Shown one piece after another: positions 46,391 through 55,993 of a stretch of DNA of 64,000 bases. Under the pieces are notes generated by a model. The model was not told where the DNA came from and ran no database searches. It saw nothing but the letters and a program-made list of their open reading frames with translations. Within the stretch, counting starts at the first letter, position 1. Each line of letters opens with the position of its first letter. This DNA comes from Bacteroidales bacterium. Lineage in GTDB: Bacteria; Bacteroidota; Bacteroidia; Bacteroidales; JAADGE01. The stretch is taken from contig JAKISF010000017.1 of assembly GCA_021648725.1 (NCBI GenBank), positions 1 to 64,000 of the forward strand, given 5' to 3'. The position numbers and the translations under genes were made by a program.

Positions 46391-48358
46391 ATGAAGTTGT
46401 CAATAATAATAGTAAACTACAATGTAAAATATTTTCTTGAGCAATGCCTGTATTCTGTAAAGAAAGCACAAGAGGACTTTGCAAATATTTTCGGCAGCAA
46501 TTCTTCTGAAGTTTTTGTTGTAGATAATAACTCGCAAGATGATTCTTGTGAAATGATTAAAGCAAACTTTTCCGGAATAAAACTGATTGAGAATAAAAAA
46601 AATGTAGGATTCTCATCCGCAAATAACCAGGCAATTAAATTGGCAAAAGGAGAATATATCTTATTGTTAAATCCTGACACACTTGTAAGTGAAGACACCT
46701 TTTCAAAAGTCGTTAATTTTATTGATAAAAATAATGATGCCGGAGGTCTGGGGGTTCACATGATTGACGGTTCCGGCAAATTTCTTCCTGAGTCTAAACG
46801 ATCTTTTCCTTCCCCTGCCGTATCTTTCTATAAGATGTTCGGTTTATCTTCGTTATTTCCTAAATCTGAAAAATTCGGGAAATATCATCTTAGTTACTTA
46901 GATAAAAATAAAACACATGAAGTTGAAGTGTTATCCGGTGCATTTATGCTGTTGCGAAAAAAAACATTAGATAAATCCGGGCTTTTAGACGAAGATTTTT
47001 TTATGTACGGAGAAGATATTGATATGTCTTATCGAGTTATAAAAGCAGGTTATAAGAATTATTTCTTCTCGGAAACATCAATTATTCATTACAAAGGAGA
47101 AAGCACAAAAAAAGGAAGTTTAAATTATGTGTTTATGTTTTACAATGCAATGGTAATTTTTGCAAAAAAACATTTCTCAAATAAAAAAGTTGCAATTTTC
47201 TCTGTATTAATAAGGCTGGCTGTTTGGTTCAGAGCGGCATTATCATTTTCAAAAAGAATTTTTAAATCTGCATTATTGCCTGTATTAGATGCAACAGTCT
47301 TTTATGCCGGATTTTATTTTATTAAACCGATTTGGGAAGCATATAATTTCAATAAAGAGGGTTATTACCCGAAAGAATATATGATTTATGCTGTTCCCGT
47401 ATATGTAGCATTTTGGGTTCTTTCTGTTTATATTGCAAAAGGCTACAAACGACCTTTAGATTCTAAAAAATTATTTAAAGGAATTTTAGCCGGCTCATTC
47501 GTAATTTTAGTATTTTATTCATTGCTGAATGAAGAATTTCGATATTCAAGAGCATTATTATTGCTGGGAACTGCTTGGTCAATGTTTTTCTCATGGCTGT
47601 TAAGAGCAATATTTACTGTATTTAAATTTAAATATTTCGGATTTAAAAAGAAAAGTGAAAAGAAAATACTTGTTGTTTCAGATTCTGATGAATATTTAAG
47701 AATAAAAAAACTAATCAACTCAGCAGAAAATAACGATGAAAAGGTAGGCATTACTCCATTTAAAAAATATAATGAAGATAATCTTTTTCACTTACTTAGC
47801 ATAGAAATTAAAGAAAGAAAAATAAACGAAATTATATTCAGTTTAAAAAATATAACCGTTGATGACGTCATCAATATAATGAAAAAATTGCAGGGAAGTT
47901 CTGTTGAAATAAAAATTGCACACCACAAAACACAATCTGTAATCGGAAGCAATTCGATTCACTCATCCGGAGAACTGTATGTGTCAGATGTTAAGACTAT
48001 TGTGAAACCGGTTAATGTCAGAATAAAAAGATTCAGTGATATATTTTTTTCAATTATTTTTCTTATTTCTTATCCGATTTTATTTTTGTTGGTCGAAAAT
48101 AAAGTAAACTTTATAAAAAATATTTTTAAGGTATTATCAGGAAAATATTCTTGGGTAGGATATGCCGGCAATAATACCTCTGTTCCGAAAAAATTGCCTG
48201 AAATTAAAAAAGGTATTCTCTCGCCTGTTAATTTCCCGATATTTGATGAAAAAGAAATTCTGAGAATTAATATGTTATATGCGAGGAAATATAATTTAAC
48301 CGATGATATTTATATCATTTATAAATCATTTGATAAGATTGGTAATAAAAAATTGTAA
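46391..48358 (+). CDS. Family 2 glycosyltransferase fused to a degenerate sugar-transferase module
   Basis: 655 residues. Residues 1-280 form a rhamnosyltransferase-like GT2 enzyme: SIIIVNYNVKYFLEQCLYS, VDNNSQDDS, LLNPDTLV and DEDFFMYGEDIDMSYRV. Next come four membrane helices (about 300-410), a Rossmann-like part (KKILVVSDSDEYL), another hydrophobic segment (RFSDIFFSIIFLISYPILFL) and an end, KKGILSP...YARKYNLTDDIYIIYKSF, which matches the first and last pieces of the WcaJ/PglC sugar phosphotransferase. The catalytic middle of that family is missing, so the C-terminal half is probably a membrane scaffold, not an enzyme. Role: cell-surface polysaccharide assembly. Confidence 0.75.
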   Translation: MKLSIIIVNYNVKYFLEQCLYSVKKAQEDFANIFGSNSSEVFVVDNNSQDDSCEMIKANFSGIKLIENKKNVGFSSANNQAIKLAKGEYILLLNPDTLVSEDTFSKVVNFIDKNNDAGGLGVHMIDGSGKFLPESKRSFPSPAVSFYKMFGLSSLFPKSEKFGKYHLSYLDKNKTHEVEVLSGAFMLLRKKTLDKSGLLDEDFFMYGEDIDMSYRVIKAGYKNYFFSETSIIHYKGESTKKGSLNYVFMFYNAMVIFAKKHFSNKKVAIFSVLIRLAVWFRAALSFSKRIFKSALLPVLDATVFYAGFYFIKPIWEAYNFNKEGYYPKEYMIYAVPVYVAFWVLSVYIAKGYKRPLDSKKLFKGILAGSFVILVFYSLLNEEFRYSRALLLLGTAWSMFFSWLLRAIFTVFKFKYFGFKKKSEKKILVVSDSDEYLRIKKLINSAENNDEKVGITPFKKYNEDNLFHLLSIEIKERKINEIIFSLKNITVDDVINIMKKLQGSSVEIKIAHHKTQSVIGSNSIHSSGELYVSDVKTIVKPVNVRIKRFSDIFFSIIFLISYPILFLLVENKVNFIKNIFKVLSGKYSWVGYAGNNTSVPKKLPEIKKGILSPVNFPIFDEKEILRINMLYARKYNLTDDIYIIYKSFDKIGNKKL

Positions 48359-48383
48359 TATATTAATTTAAAAATTATATTTG
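48353..48383 (+). promoter_or_regulatory. Promoter-like boxes before the PD40/OmpA gene
   Basis: TTG (48353-48355), 20-base spacer, TATATTTG (48376-48383). The -7 box is a full TAnnTTTG match, 36 bases before the start codon. Confidence 0.4.
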
Positions 48384-48419
48384 TCGCATATCTAAAATAA
48401 CTATTTATTATATAGGCAC

Positions 48420-50774
48420 ATGAAGAAAATATTATTATTATTTATTTCGCTGGCATTATTCTTTAATAGTTCTGATGCTCAGACAAAAAGGAGCAAAAAC
48501 AAGAAATTAATAGCAGCACAAGATCTTTTTGCTAATTACAGATATAAAGGAGCAAAGAAGTTATATTCAGAATTGTTGAAATCAGAAAAGGGAAACTTAG
48601 AATATAATTTTTATACGGGTATTTGCGAATTATATACAGATGAGGAAGATAAAGCAATGGAACATTTTGATTTCATTATAAATGATTATAAAAAAAGTAA
48701 AAAAGAAAGCGATTATACCAAAGCAGCTGTTTTTTATAAAGCGAAAGTTTATCATAACCTCTATCAATTTGATGAAGAAGTAGAAACATTAAAAACACTA
48801 TCATCTTTTGCCTTAAGTGATAATGAGAAAAAAGAGATGGAAACTTCAATAAATAATGCCGATTTTGCAAAACAATTATTTTTTGACTTTAAGCCCATTA
48901 TTGTTACTCGTCTTGATATTTTAAATTCAGGATATGACGATCATACGCCGGTTCCTACCGCAAACGGTTCAAAATTATATTTTACCTCAAAAAGACCGGG
49001 AGGAATAAGCGGAGAAGCAATCAGCGAAGAAGGAAAATACTTTGAGGATATTTGGTCGTGGGAAGAAAACTCGGAACCTGTGAATATAGGGTTGCCGGTT
49101 AACACAAAAGAACATGATGCAACAGGCGGACTGTCATTAGACGGTAAAATAATATTTATTTATAAATCATCAGAAGACAGACTCGGAGATATATATACGA
49201 GTACTTTAGAAAACAATTCATGGACAGAACCAAAAAAGTTAGGAAAAAACATAAATAAACGAAAAAGTACAGAGAGACATGTTGCTCTTTCTCCTGACGG
49301 TAAAACATTATATTTTTCAAGTGACAGAAAAGACGGTAAAGGCGGAAGAGACATTTGGGTGTCAAACTTAAAAGATGACGGAACTTGGGGCGAGCCCTCA
49401 AATATTAATATAAATACGAAAGCAGATGAAGAGTCTCCGTATATGCTTTCAGACGGAATGACTTTTTACTTCAGCTCAAAAGGTCATAAAGGAATGGGAG
49501 GTTACGACATTTTTAAATGTATGTTGCAAAATGACGGAACTTTCAGTGAACCCGTAAATGTCGGATTTCCTATTAATACAGTTGAAGATGATGTTTTTTT
49601 CTTCCCTCTCTCTGACGAACAAACAGCATATTTTACAAGAAGAAAATCTGATAATGCAGAAATATTTAAAACAATCTTTCCTGACAACTCTCTTATCGTA
49701 GAAAGTGAAGTGAAAGGAAAAGAAATTGATAAAGATTTATACCCTATTGATAAAGGCGAAGTTACGGTTATTGATATAAATTCGGAAGAACATCCGGATG
49801 CCTATACACTAAATCTTGAAAAAGGAAAATACAAAACTGTTGTTGTTCAAGATAAAAACTATAAATTCTATTACGAATCTCCCGATTATGTTTTTGATAC
49901 AGAAAATATTACAACGGAAGATATGTTAGGTGTCGAAAAGATAGAGAAAAACCCGATACTTGTTAAAATTGAAGAAGGTAAAACAGTAAAATTTAAAAAT
50001 ACCGGATTTGATGAAAACAGCAGTGATTTTAATGATTATACAAGAACTGAACTTGATTTAATTGCAGAAAACCTTAATAAATACGAAAACTTGGTTGTAA
50101 ACTTCTCAACGGAAGATTACACTAAAACAGCAGACGAACTTTCAAAAGAAAGAAAAAATAAAGCTGTTGACTATATCAAAAGTAAAGGAATAGATTCTGA
50201 CAGAATTTACACAGATCTCTCTTCGAGAGATATTCCGAACAATACAATTGAATATACAATTTATGATATATTAAGCGTTAAAAAAGCAATTGAAGATAAA
50301 GAAAAACGTAAAGAAGTTACAGAACCGGAAGATTATATTGTTGAAATTGAAAATGTATATTTCAACTTTGATAAATCTAAATTACAAGTTACTTCAAATG
50401 ATAAATTAGATTTACTTGCAAAATACCTTGCCGATAATTCAAATGCAAAAATTGAGATTATTGGATATACTGATGCCGTCGGAAGTTCAGCATATAATAA
50501 CAAGTTATCTGCAAAAAGAGCAAAAACTGTTAAAGCATATTTAACAGAAAAAGGTGCTGCTGAAAACCAGGTAATAACGAGTGCTTATGGTGAGGATAAT
50601 CCTGTAACCGTTAATAAGAAAAACGGAAAATATTTTGAAGAATCTAAAAAATATAACAGAAGAGTTGAATTTAGAATTTTGTCACAAGGAAAGCCTAATT
50701 TGAAAATTATACAATTCAAAAATATTCCCGAAGAATATAAAGACACAGAACACAACTCAAATTATAAGAAATAG
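48420..50774 (+). CDS. PD40 beta-propeller and OmpA outer-membrane protein
   Basis: 784 residues. Signal peptide (about 1-20), a helical TPR-like part (20-150), a PD40/WD40-like propeller (about 165-420; LSPDGKTLYFSSDRKDGKGG, GGYDIFKCML), a linker, then two OmpA-like domains in a row. The first (about 520-620, FKNTGFDENSSDFNDYTRTE) has lost its peptidoglycan motif; the second (about 645-760, VYFNFDKSKLQVTSNDKLDL, GYTDAVGSSAYNNKLSAKRA) is complete. Related in plan to the PorE-like proteins further on but without the regulatory-like domain. Likely anchors something at the outer membrane to peptidoglycan. Followed by a terminator. Confidence 0.75.
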   Translation: MKKILLLFISLALFFNSSDAQTKRSKNKKLIAAQDLFANYRYKGAKKLYSELLKSEKGNLEYNFYTGICELYTDEEDKAMEHFDFIINDYKKSKKESDYTKAAVFYKAKVYHNLYQFDEEVETLKTLSSFALSDNEKKEMETSINNADFAKQLFFDFKPIIVTRLDILNSGYDDHTPVPTANGSKLYFTSKRPGGISGEAISEEGKYFEDIWSWEENSEPVNIGLPVNTKEHDATGGLSLDGKIIFIYKSSEDRLGDIYTSTLENNSWTEPKKLGKNINKRKSTERHVALSPDGKTLYFSSDRKDGKGGRDIWVSNLKDDGTWGEPSNININTKADEESPYMLSDGMTFYFSSKGHKGMGGYDIFKCMLQNDGTFSEPVNVGFPINTVEDDVFFFPLSDEQTAYFTRRKSDNAEIFKTIFPDNSLIVESEVKGKEIDKDLYPIDKGEVTVIDINSEEHPDAYTLNLEKGKYKTVVVQDKNYKFYYESPDYVFDTENITTEDMLGVEKIEKNPILVKIEEGKTVKFKNTGFDENSSDFNDYTRTELDLIAENLNKYENLVVNFSTEDYTKTADELSKERKNKAVDYIKSKGIDSDRIYTDLSSRDIPNNTIEYTIYDILSVKKAIEDKEKRKEVTEPEDYIVEIENVYFNFDKSKLQVTSNDKLDLLAKYLADNSNAKIEIIGYTDAVGSSAYNNKLSAKRAKTVKAYLTEKGAAENQVITSAYGEDNPVTVNKKNGKYFEESKKYNRRVEFRILSQGKPNLKIIQFKNIPEEYKDTEHNSNYKK

Positions 50775-50778
50775 TTCA

Positions 50779-50805
50779 AAAAAGCCGGCATTTGCCGGTT
50801 TTTTT
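50779..50805 (+). terminator. Terminator after the PD40/OmpA gene
   Basis: CCGGCA, loop TT, TGCCGG, flanked by A- and T-runs. Ten bases after the stop codon. Confidence 0.85.
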
Positions 50806-50821
50806 GAAAGAATGATTTTCT

Positions 50822-50829
50822 TATTTTTG
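50822..50829 (+). promoter_or_regulatory. -7 box TATTTTTG before the MBOAT gene
   Basis: Full TAnnTTTG match only 17 bases before the GTG start, implying a leader of about ten bases. Confidence 0.4.
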
Positions 50830-50845
50830 CACCAAAGCTAAGATA

Positions 50846-52255
50846 GTGTTATTTAATTCCGGACATTTTTTAATATTTTTCCCTGTTGTTGTTATTATCT
50901 TCTTTATGTTGAAGAAGGTAAAACACCGGAGAATGTTATTGCTTGCGGCAAGTTGGTATTTTTATTCCGTTTGGAAGCTCGAATATATTGTTCTTCTGCT
51001 TACATCAACAGCCGTTGATTATTTTGTAGCACTTAATATTCAAAAAGCCGAAGCTCAAAAAAAAAGAAAGAGACTTCTTTGGTTAAGTATAAGTGTAAAT
51101 TTGTTGATACTGTTCAGTTTTAAATACTTCCACTTTTTTGATAAAAACGCATATCGTTTTTTAGGTTATCATCTTTTTCAGGGGCAAGGTTTTGAACAAT
51201 TGCTTCTGCCTGTCGGAATTTCTTTTTATACTTTTCAAACCATAAGCTATACAATTGACGTTTATAAAAAAAGAATTAAGGCAGAACACAATTTTATAAA
51301 ATTTGCTTTATTTGTATCATTCTTCCCGCAATTAGTTGCCGGACCCATTGAAAGAGCCGGTAAGCTGCTGCCCCAGTTTGATAAACTCACAAAAATTGAT
51401 TATAAGCGTATCACAGACGGATTTAAACTAATTGTCTGGGGCTTTTTTCAAAAGATAGTGATTGCCGACAGCATGGCTTTGCTTGTTGATGCCGTATATA
51501 AAAATCCTGCGGCTTATCACGGTTTAGATATTTGGTTGGTTACCTTCTTTTTTGCTGTTCAAATTTACGGAGATTTCTCTGGTTATACTGATATTGCAAG
51601 AGGAACTGCAAAAGTTTTAGGCTATGAGTTACGAATTAATTTCAGATTACCGTATTTTGCCGAATCATTTGCAGATTTTTGGCGTCGATGGCATATTTCT
51701 CTCAGCACTTGGTTTCGAGATTATGTTTTTTTTCAATTAGGGGGCAGCAGAACAAAAACAAAGCTACGGTTTATCTTTAATATTATGTTTGTGTTTATAT
51801 TGAGCGGATTTTGGCACGGGGCAAGCTGGAATTTCCTTATTTGGGGTGCTTTGCACGGTATTTATTATTTACTTGAAAAGTATTTCCCTCTTAAAATTTT
51901 TGTAGGAAAAAATATATTTAATCAAATTATTAAAATTTCATTTGTCTTTTTGTTTGTTAACCTTGCTTGGATTTTCTTTCGAGCAGAATCAGTTACAATT
52001 GCATGGACATTGCTTAAAAACAGCTTTGATTTTGCACTTACTTCCTTAAATTTTAACAGACCTATGTTGCTGAGGAATTTTATTTTAATAGCGATATTAT
52101 TTGTTGTTAATTTAATCGAAAGAAAAAAAGATATTGTTTCTTATGTTTCGGATAAACCGGTTTTTGTAAGGTGGGGCATTTATTATTGTGTAATGTTAGG
52201 TTTAATCGCTTTCGGGAATTACGGTATTCAAGAATTTATTTATTTCCGATTCTAA
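50846..52255 (+). CDS. MBOAT O-acyltransferase (AlgI/DltB-like)
   Basis: 469 residues from GTG 50846 (reads as MLFNSGHFLIFFPVVV, the usual start of this family). About ten membrane helices. The hallmark His residues are present in SGFWHGASWNFLIWGALHG, and PQLVAGPIERAGKLLPQF and FWRRWHISLSTWFRDYVF are diagnostic. These proteins pass acyl groups, normally acetyl, across the membrane to alginate, teichoic acid or peptidoglycan. The usual periplasmic SGNH partner is not next to it; the following gene is convergent. The acceptor is unknown. Confidence 0.9.
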   Translation: MLFNSGHFLIFFPVVVIIFFMLKKVKHRRMLLLAASWYFYSVWKLEYIVLLLTSTAVDYFVALNIQKAEAQKKRKRLLWLSISVNLLILFSFKYFHFFDKNAYRFLGYHLFQGQGFEQLLLPVGISFYTFQTISYTIDVYKKRIKAEHNFIKFALFVSFFPQLVAGPIERAGKLLPQFDKLTKIDYKRITDGFKLIVWGFFQKIVIADSMALLVDAVYKNPAAYHGLDIWLVTFFFAVQIYGDFSGYTDIARGTAKVLGYELRINFRLPYFAESFADFWRRWHISLSTWFRDYVFFQLGGSRTKTKLRFIFNIMFVFILSGFWHGASWNFLIWGALHGIYYLLEKYFPLKIFVGKNIFNQIIKISFVFLFVNLAWIFFRAESVTIAWTLLKNSFDFALTSLNFNRPMLLRNFILIAILFVVNLIERKKDIVSYVSDKPVFVRWGIYYCVMLGLIAFGNYGIQEFIYFRF

Positions 52256-52286
52256 AAAAAAAGACTGTCTTTTTACGGACAGTCTT
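52254..52286 (-). terminator. Terminator of the citrate synthase gene
   Basis: AAGACTGTC, 8-base loop, GACAGTCTT. On the minus strand the stem is followed by a T-run, so it mainly serves gltA; it lies between two convergent genes and may stop both. Confidence 0.8.
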
Positions 52287-52306
52287 AAAATAAAAAGAAA
52301 AATACT

Positions 52307-53614
52307 TTATTTTATACCTGCAATTTTTTCTAACATATCAGTTGTTAATGATTTTGGTCGTTCAATTGCATAACCTAATGCTCTGTCCCAAGTTAAATTA
52401 GCAAGAACACCTATTGCACGTCCTACGCCGAACAATACTGTATAGAAATCATATTCTCTTAATCCGAAGAACCATTGAATAACACCTGATTGTGCATCAA
52501 CATTAGGCCAAGGATTTTTTGCTTTACCGTGTTCTTTTAAAATATCCGGAACTACTTTATACAATATATCAACAAATTTGAATAATTCATCATTCGGAAG
52601 ATGTTTTAAGCAAAATTCTCTTTGAGATTGGTAACGCGGGTCTGTTTTTCTGAGAACTGCATGCCCGTATCCCGGAATTACATTTCCTGAGTTTAAAGTG
52701 TCCCAAACAAATTTTTTCATTTCATCTTCTGAAGGAACTTTGCCTCCCATTTTTTCACGAACACCTTGTACCCAAGATAAAACTTCTTGGTTTGCAAGTC
52801 CGTGAAGTGGTCCTGCTAATCCGTTTAATCCTGCTGATAATGAATAATATGCATCTGAAAGAGCAGAGCCTACTAAATGAGTTGTGTGTGCAGAAACATT
52901 ACCTGATTCGTGATCTGAGTGAAGAATAAAATACATTCTTGCAACATCATCATAAGGGTCAGGAATTCCCATTTGATGTGCAAAGTTTCCGCCCATATCC
53001 AATGTATAATCGGGCTCGATAATCATATCGCTTTTGAACCTCATTCGGTAAATATAAGCGGCAACAGAAGGAATACGAGCAATAATATCGGTTGCATCTT
53101 CATACATATATTCCCAAGCATCCATTTTGTTGAATTTGCCTGAGCTGTAATACCTTGCAAATTTTGATTCTTGTTGCATTGATAATAATGCTGCCGAAAA
53201 CATTGCCATAGGGTGAGTTTTGCCCGGCATTGCCCTCAATAAATCAATAACGTATTGCGGAAGTTGTCTTCTTTCTTTAAATTCTTCAACAACTTCTTCT
53301 GCTTCTTTTTGAGTAGGAACATCACCTGTTAATAAGAAGAACCAAAATCCTTCAACATAAGGATAATCTTTTCCTGCGGGTTTGGGCATTACTTCCATAA
53401 CTTCCGGAATTGTTTTTCCTCTGAAACGAATACCTTCTTCCGGGTCGAGATAAGAAATGTCGGTTGTTAAACCTTTTACTCCTCTCATTCCGTTCATTGC
53501 TTGAGCAATGGTTACTTCTCCTACTTTAACGTCACCGTATTCTTTTAATAATTTAATTGTTCTGGGACGGTGTGCTTCAATTTTTTCTTTTAATCTTTTC
53601 TTTAAAGTTGACAT
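52307..53614 (-). CDS. gltA: Citrate synthase, mitochondrial (dimeric) type
   Basis: 435 residues. Condenses acetyl-CoA and oxaloacetate to citrate. It follows the animal mitochondrial enzyme rather than the hexameric E. coli form: MRGVKGL, DPEEGIRFRGKTIPE, IHSDHESGNVSAHTTHLVGS, NGLAGPLHGLANQEV, IPGYGHAVLRKTDPRY and KNPWPNVDAQSG. The three catalytic residues, His of PLHGL, His of GYGHA and Asp of NVDA, are all there. Similar eukaryote-like synthases are known from Geobacter and Bacteroidota. Single gene with its own terminator. Confidence 0.95.
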   Translation of the reverse strand: MSTLKKRLKEKIEAHRPRTIKLLKEYGDVKVGEVTIAQAMNGMRGVKGLTTDISYLDPEEGIRFRGKTIPEVMEVMPKPAGKDYPYVEGFWFFLLTGDVPTQKEAEEVVEEFKERRQLPQYVIDLLRAMPGKTHPMAMFSAALLSMQQESKFARYYSSGKFNKMDAWEYMYEDATDIIARIPSVAAYIYRMRFKSDMIIEPDYTLDMGGNFAHQMGIPDPYDDVARMYFILHSDHESGNVSAHTTHLVGSALSDAYYSLSAGLNGLAGPLHGLANQEVLSWVQGVREKMGGKVPSEDEMKKFVWDTLNSGNVIPGYGHAVLRKTDPRYQSQREFCLKHLPNDELFKFVDILYKVVPDILKEHGKAKNPWPNVDAQSGVIQWFFGLREYDFYTVLFGVGRAIGVLANLTWDRALGYAIERPKSLTTDMLEKIAGIK

Positions 53615-53765
53615 GATTTATGTATATTTTTGTTAATTTTTTATAAATTAATCTATAAAAATATGAAAATCCGGTTCAAAATCATAATTAAACGTAAGTT
53701 TTATATTCATTAATACATATATTTAACAACATATCAGGCGTATTGCCTTGCAAATGTTTGTATTA

Positions 53766-53795
53766 CAAAAAAAAGAGCGACAAAATGTCGCTCTC
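53766..53795 (-). terminator. Terminator of the T9SS surface module
   Basis: Minus-strand stem AGAGCGACA, loop TTT, TGTCGCTCT, followed by a T-run of eight. It lies 21 bases after the stop of the last PorE-like gene. Confidence 0.9.
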
Positions 53796-53815
53796 AAACT
53801 ATACTTAGGTTTAAG

Positions 53816-55981
53816 TTATTGTTTAATAATTTTAAATTCTGTTCGCCTGTTTTCTTGGTGTTCTTTTTCTGAACATTTTACACCGTTTTTACAACGATTT
53901 TTCAGTTTAGTTTCTCCGTAACCTTTTCCGTAAATTCTGTTCGGATTTGAAATTCTTTCTTTAATATATTTTGCGGAAGATTTTGCACGTTTATCAGAAA
54001 GTTTTAAATTATAACTGTCACTTCCTCTGCTGTCGGTATGAGAACCCAGTTCAATAATCATATTTGGATTTTCAGTCATAACTTTTACAATTTTATCCAG
54101 TTCAATTGCTGCATCAGAGCGTATTGCATATTTATTCAAATCAAAATAGATAGGATTAATTTCAATAATATCATTTAAATCCATTCCTACTTCAATTTTA
54201 TCAATAAACATTTTAAGTTCTTGTTTTCCCTCTGTTTTCAGAGTTATATCATAATCTACACTCTTTGTCATGTATCCGTCTTTTGACAGAATTAATTTGT
54301 ACTTTAATTTATCATTTATTTTTTTATTCTTTGTTATTTTTTCAAAACTTCCTTTTTTGTTTGTAACAAATTTATCTGTCAGTTTTGTATCTTTATTTAA
54401 TAGAATGACATTGACATTTTCTATTGGTTCATTTGTTTTTTTATCCATTATTGAAATAAAAACAGAAAAGTCAGTTTTTCCGGACAAAATCATGCTTGCA
54501 TTAACTTTACCGGATATTCCTTTTGTATTAATAATATTTTCCCCGTTTGAAAACTTATCTTTTACCCCTTTAAGTTTATATTTCTTATCTGTTTCGACCG
54601 TAAATGAAAAATTACCGTTTTCGTCTGTTGTTTGCATTCCTATAATTTTGCCGGACTCATCAAACAGTATAACATTTGTTTCGGCTAATATATTTCCTTT
54701 GTCATCTTTTGTTGTTCCTTTAATTTCAACACCAAAAGGTTTTAACATATTAAAAGAATAAATATCATCGTTGCCTTTTCCTTCTTCTCGGCTTGAGGAG
54801 AAATATCCGGTTTTCATTTCTTTATCAATTATGAACGAAAAATCATCATAACTGCTGTTTATCGGTATTCCAGGATTTAAGGGTGTTGAAAAATCATTTT
54901 CTGAAACTTTTGTCATGAAAATATCTAAACCTCCTAAACCGGGCAATCCGTCTGAAGCAAAAAACAGATAACCGTTTTTATGAATAAACGGAAACATTTC
55001 ATTTCCTTCGGTATTGATTTTTTCGCCTAAATTTACGGGTTCTGTCCAAATTTTATCTTCATTTAATTTAGATATGTATAAATCTACGCCTCCGAAACCG
55101 CCGGGCATATCAGATGCAAGATACATTGTTTTTCCGTCGGGAGTTAAACTTGCATGGGCTGTTGAAAACTCTTTGCTGTTAAACAAAAACGGACTCGGGT
55201 CTTTCCATTCTCCTTTTTCAAATTCGGAAAAATATAGTTGTAATTTATTTACATTATCTGAACTTTTGCCGGTATAATTATTTCTTGTAAAAACCATAAA
55301 AGTTCCGTTTTCGCTAAAAGATGCAGGACCTTCATGATATTTCTTGTTTATTGATTTTTTAAACGGTTTAATTTTAACTAAGTTACCATTCTCTGTCTCA
55401 GCAATGTACAAATCTAAATACGGTAATTTATTCCAGTTCCATTTTCTGTTTACAAACTGTGTTTGTTTTCTTGATGATGCAAAAACAATTTTATTTTTAT
55501 AGTATGAAGTTCCGAAATCTTCCTGTTCATTATTGAAATCTATATTTTTAATTTCAAATTGATTTTTATCCTCTAATAATTTAGTATAAAAACCTTTGTT
55601 TTTTATGTATTCTTTACCTCTTTTATCTGAACTGTTGACTTTGTTAAATAATACCATCCATTTTTCGGATTCTGAATATTTTTTATTTACGGATAATACA
55701 AAAGCATAATTATAAATATCATCGCTAATTTTGTTGTCATCATTTGCTAATTGAGAATAATATTCCTCAGATTTAACATAATTACCGGTTTTGAAATAAG
55801 ATTCAGCCAGTTTCCTTTTTAATTCATTTGATTTATCAGAAATACCTTCAAATTTTTCTATACACTCTGTATAAGAATAACTCTCATAGAAAAGATCTCC
55901 TTTTATTGTTTGATTATTTTGAGAAAATGCCGATGTATATATAAGACATATTATAATTATTCCCGATATTTTTTTTGTCAT
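53816..55981 (-). CDS. PorE-like T9SS envelope protein, copy 2
   Basis: 721 residues. Signal peptide (about 1-20, SAFSQ), TPR-like helices (25-130), a PD40 propeller (about 145-405; HASLTPDGKTMYLASDMPGG, GGLDIFMTKVSEND), a carboxypeptidase-regulatory-like domain (about 415-510) with further beta domain, and an OmpA domain (about 605-721) with the peptidoglycan motif SHTDSRGSDSYNLKLSDKRA. This is the order known for PorE of Porphyromonas gingivalis, which links T9SS to peptidoglycan. It is a diverged tandem copy of the next gene, 12 bases apart, and likely in one operon with the SprF-like and adhesin genes. Confidence 0.75.
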   Translation of the reverse strand: MTKKISGIIIICLIYTSAFSQNNQTIKGDLFYESYSYTECIEKFEGISDKSNELKRKLAESYFKTGNYVKSEEYYSQLANDDNKISDDIYNYAFVLSVNKKYSESEKWMVLFNKVNSSDKRGKEYIKNKGFYTKLLEDKNQFEIKNIDFNNEQEDFGTSYYKNKIVFASSRKQTQFVNRKWNWNKLPYLDLYIAETENGNLVKIKPFKKSINKKYHEGPASFSENGTFMVFTRNNYTGKSSDNVNKLQLYFSEFEKGEWKDPSPFLFNSKEFSTAHASLTPDGKTMYLASDMPGGFGGVDLYISKLNEDKIWTEPVNLGEKINTEGNEMFPFIHKNGYLFFASDGLPGLGGLDIFMTKVSENDFSTPLNPGIPINSSYDDFSFIIDKEMKTGYFSSSREEGKGNDDIYSFNMLKPFGVEIKGTTKDDKGNILAETNVILFDESGKIIGMQTTDENGNFSFTVETDKKYKLKGVKDKFSNGENIINTKGISGKVNASMILSGKTDFSVFISIMDKKTNEPIENVNVILLNKDTKLTDKFVTNKKGSFEKITKNKKINDKLKYKLILSKDGYMTKSVDYDITLKTEGKQELKMFIDKIEVGMDLNDIIEINPIYFDLNKYAIRSDAAIELDKIVKVMTENPNMIIELGSHTDSRGSDSYNLKLSDKRAKSSAKYIKERISNPNRIYGKGYGETKLKNRCKNGVKCSEKEHQENRRTEFKIIKQ

Positions 55982-55993
55982 AGCTTTAAAAAT

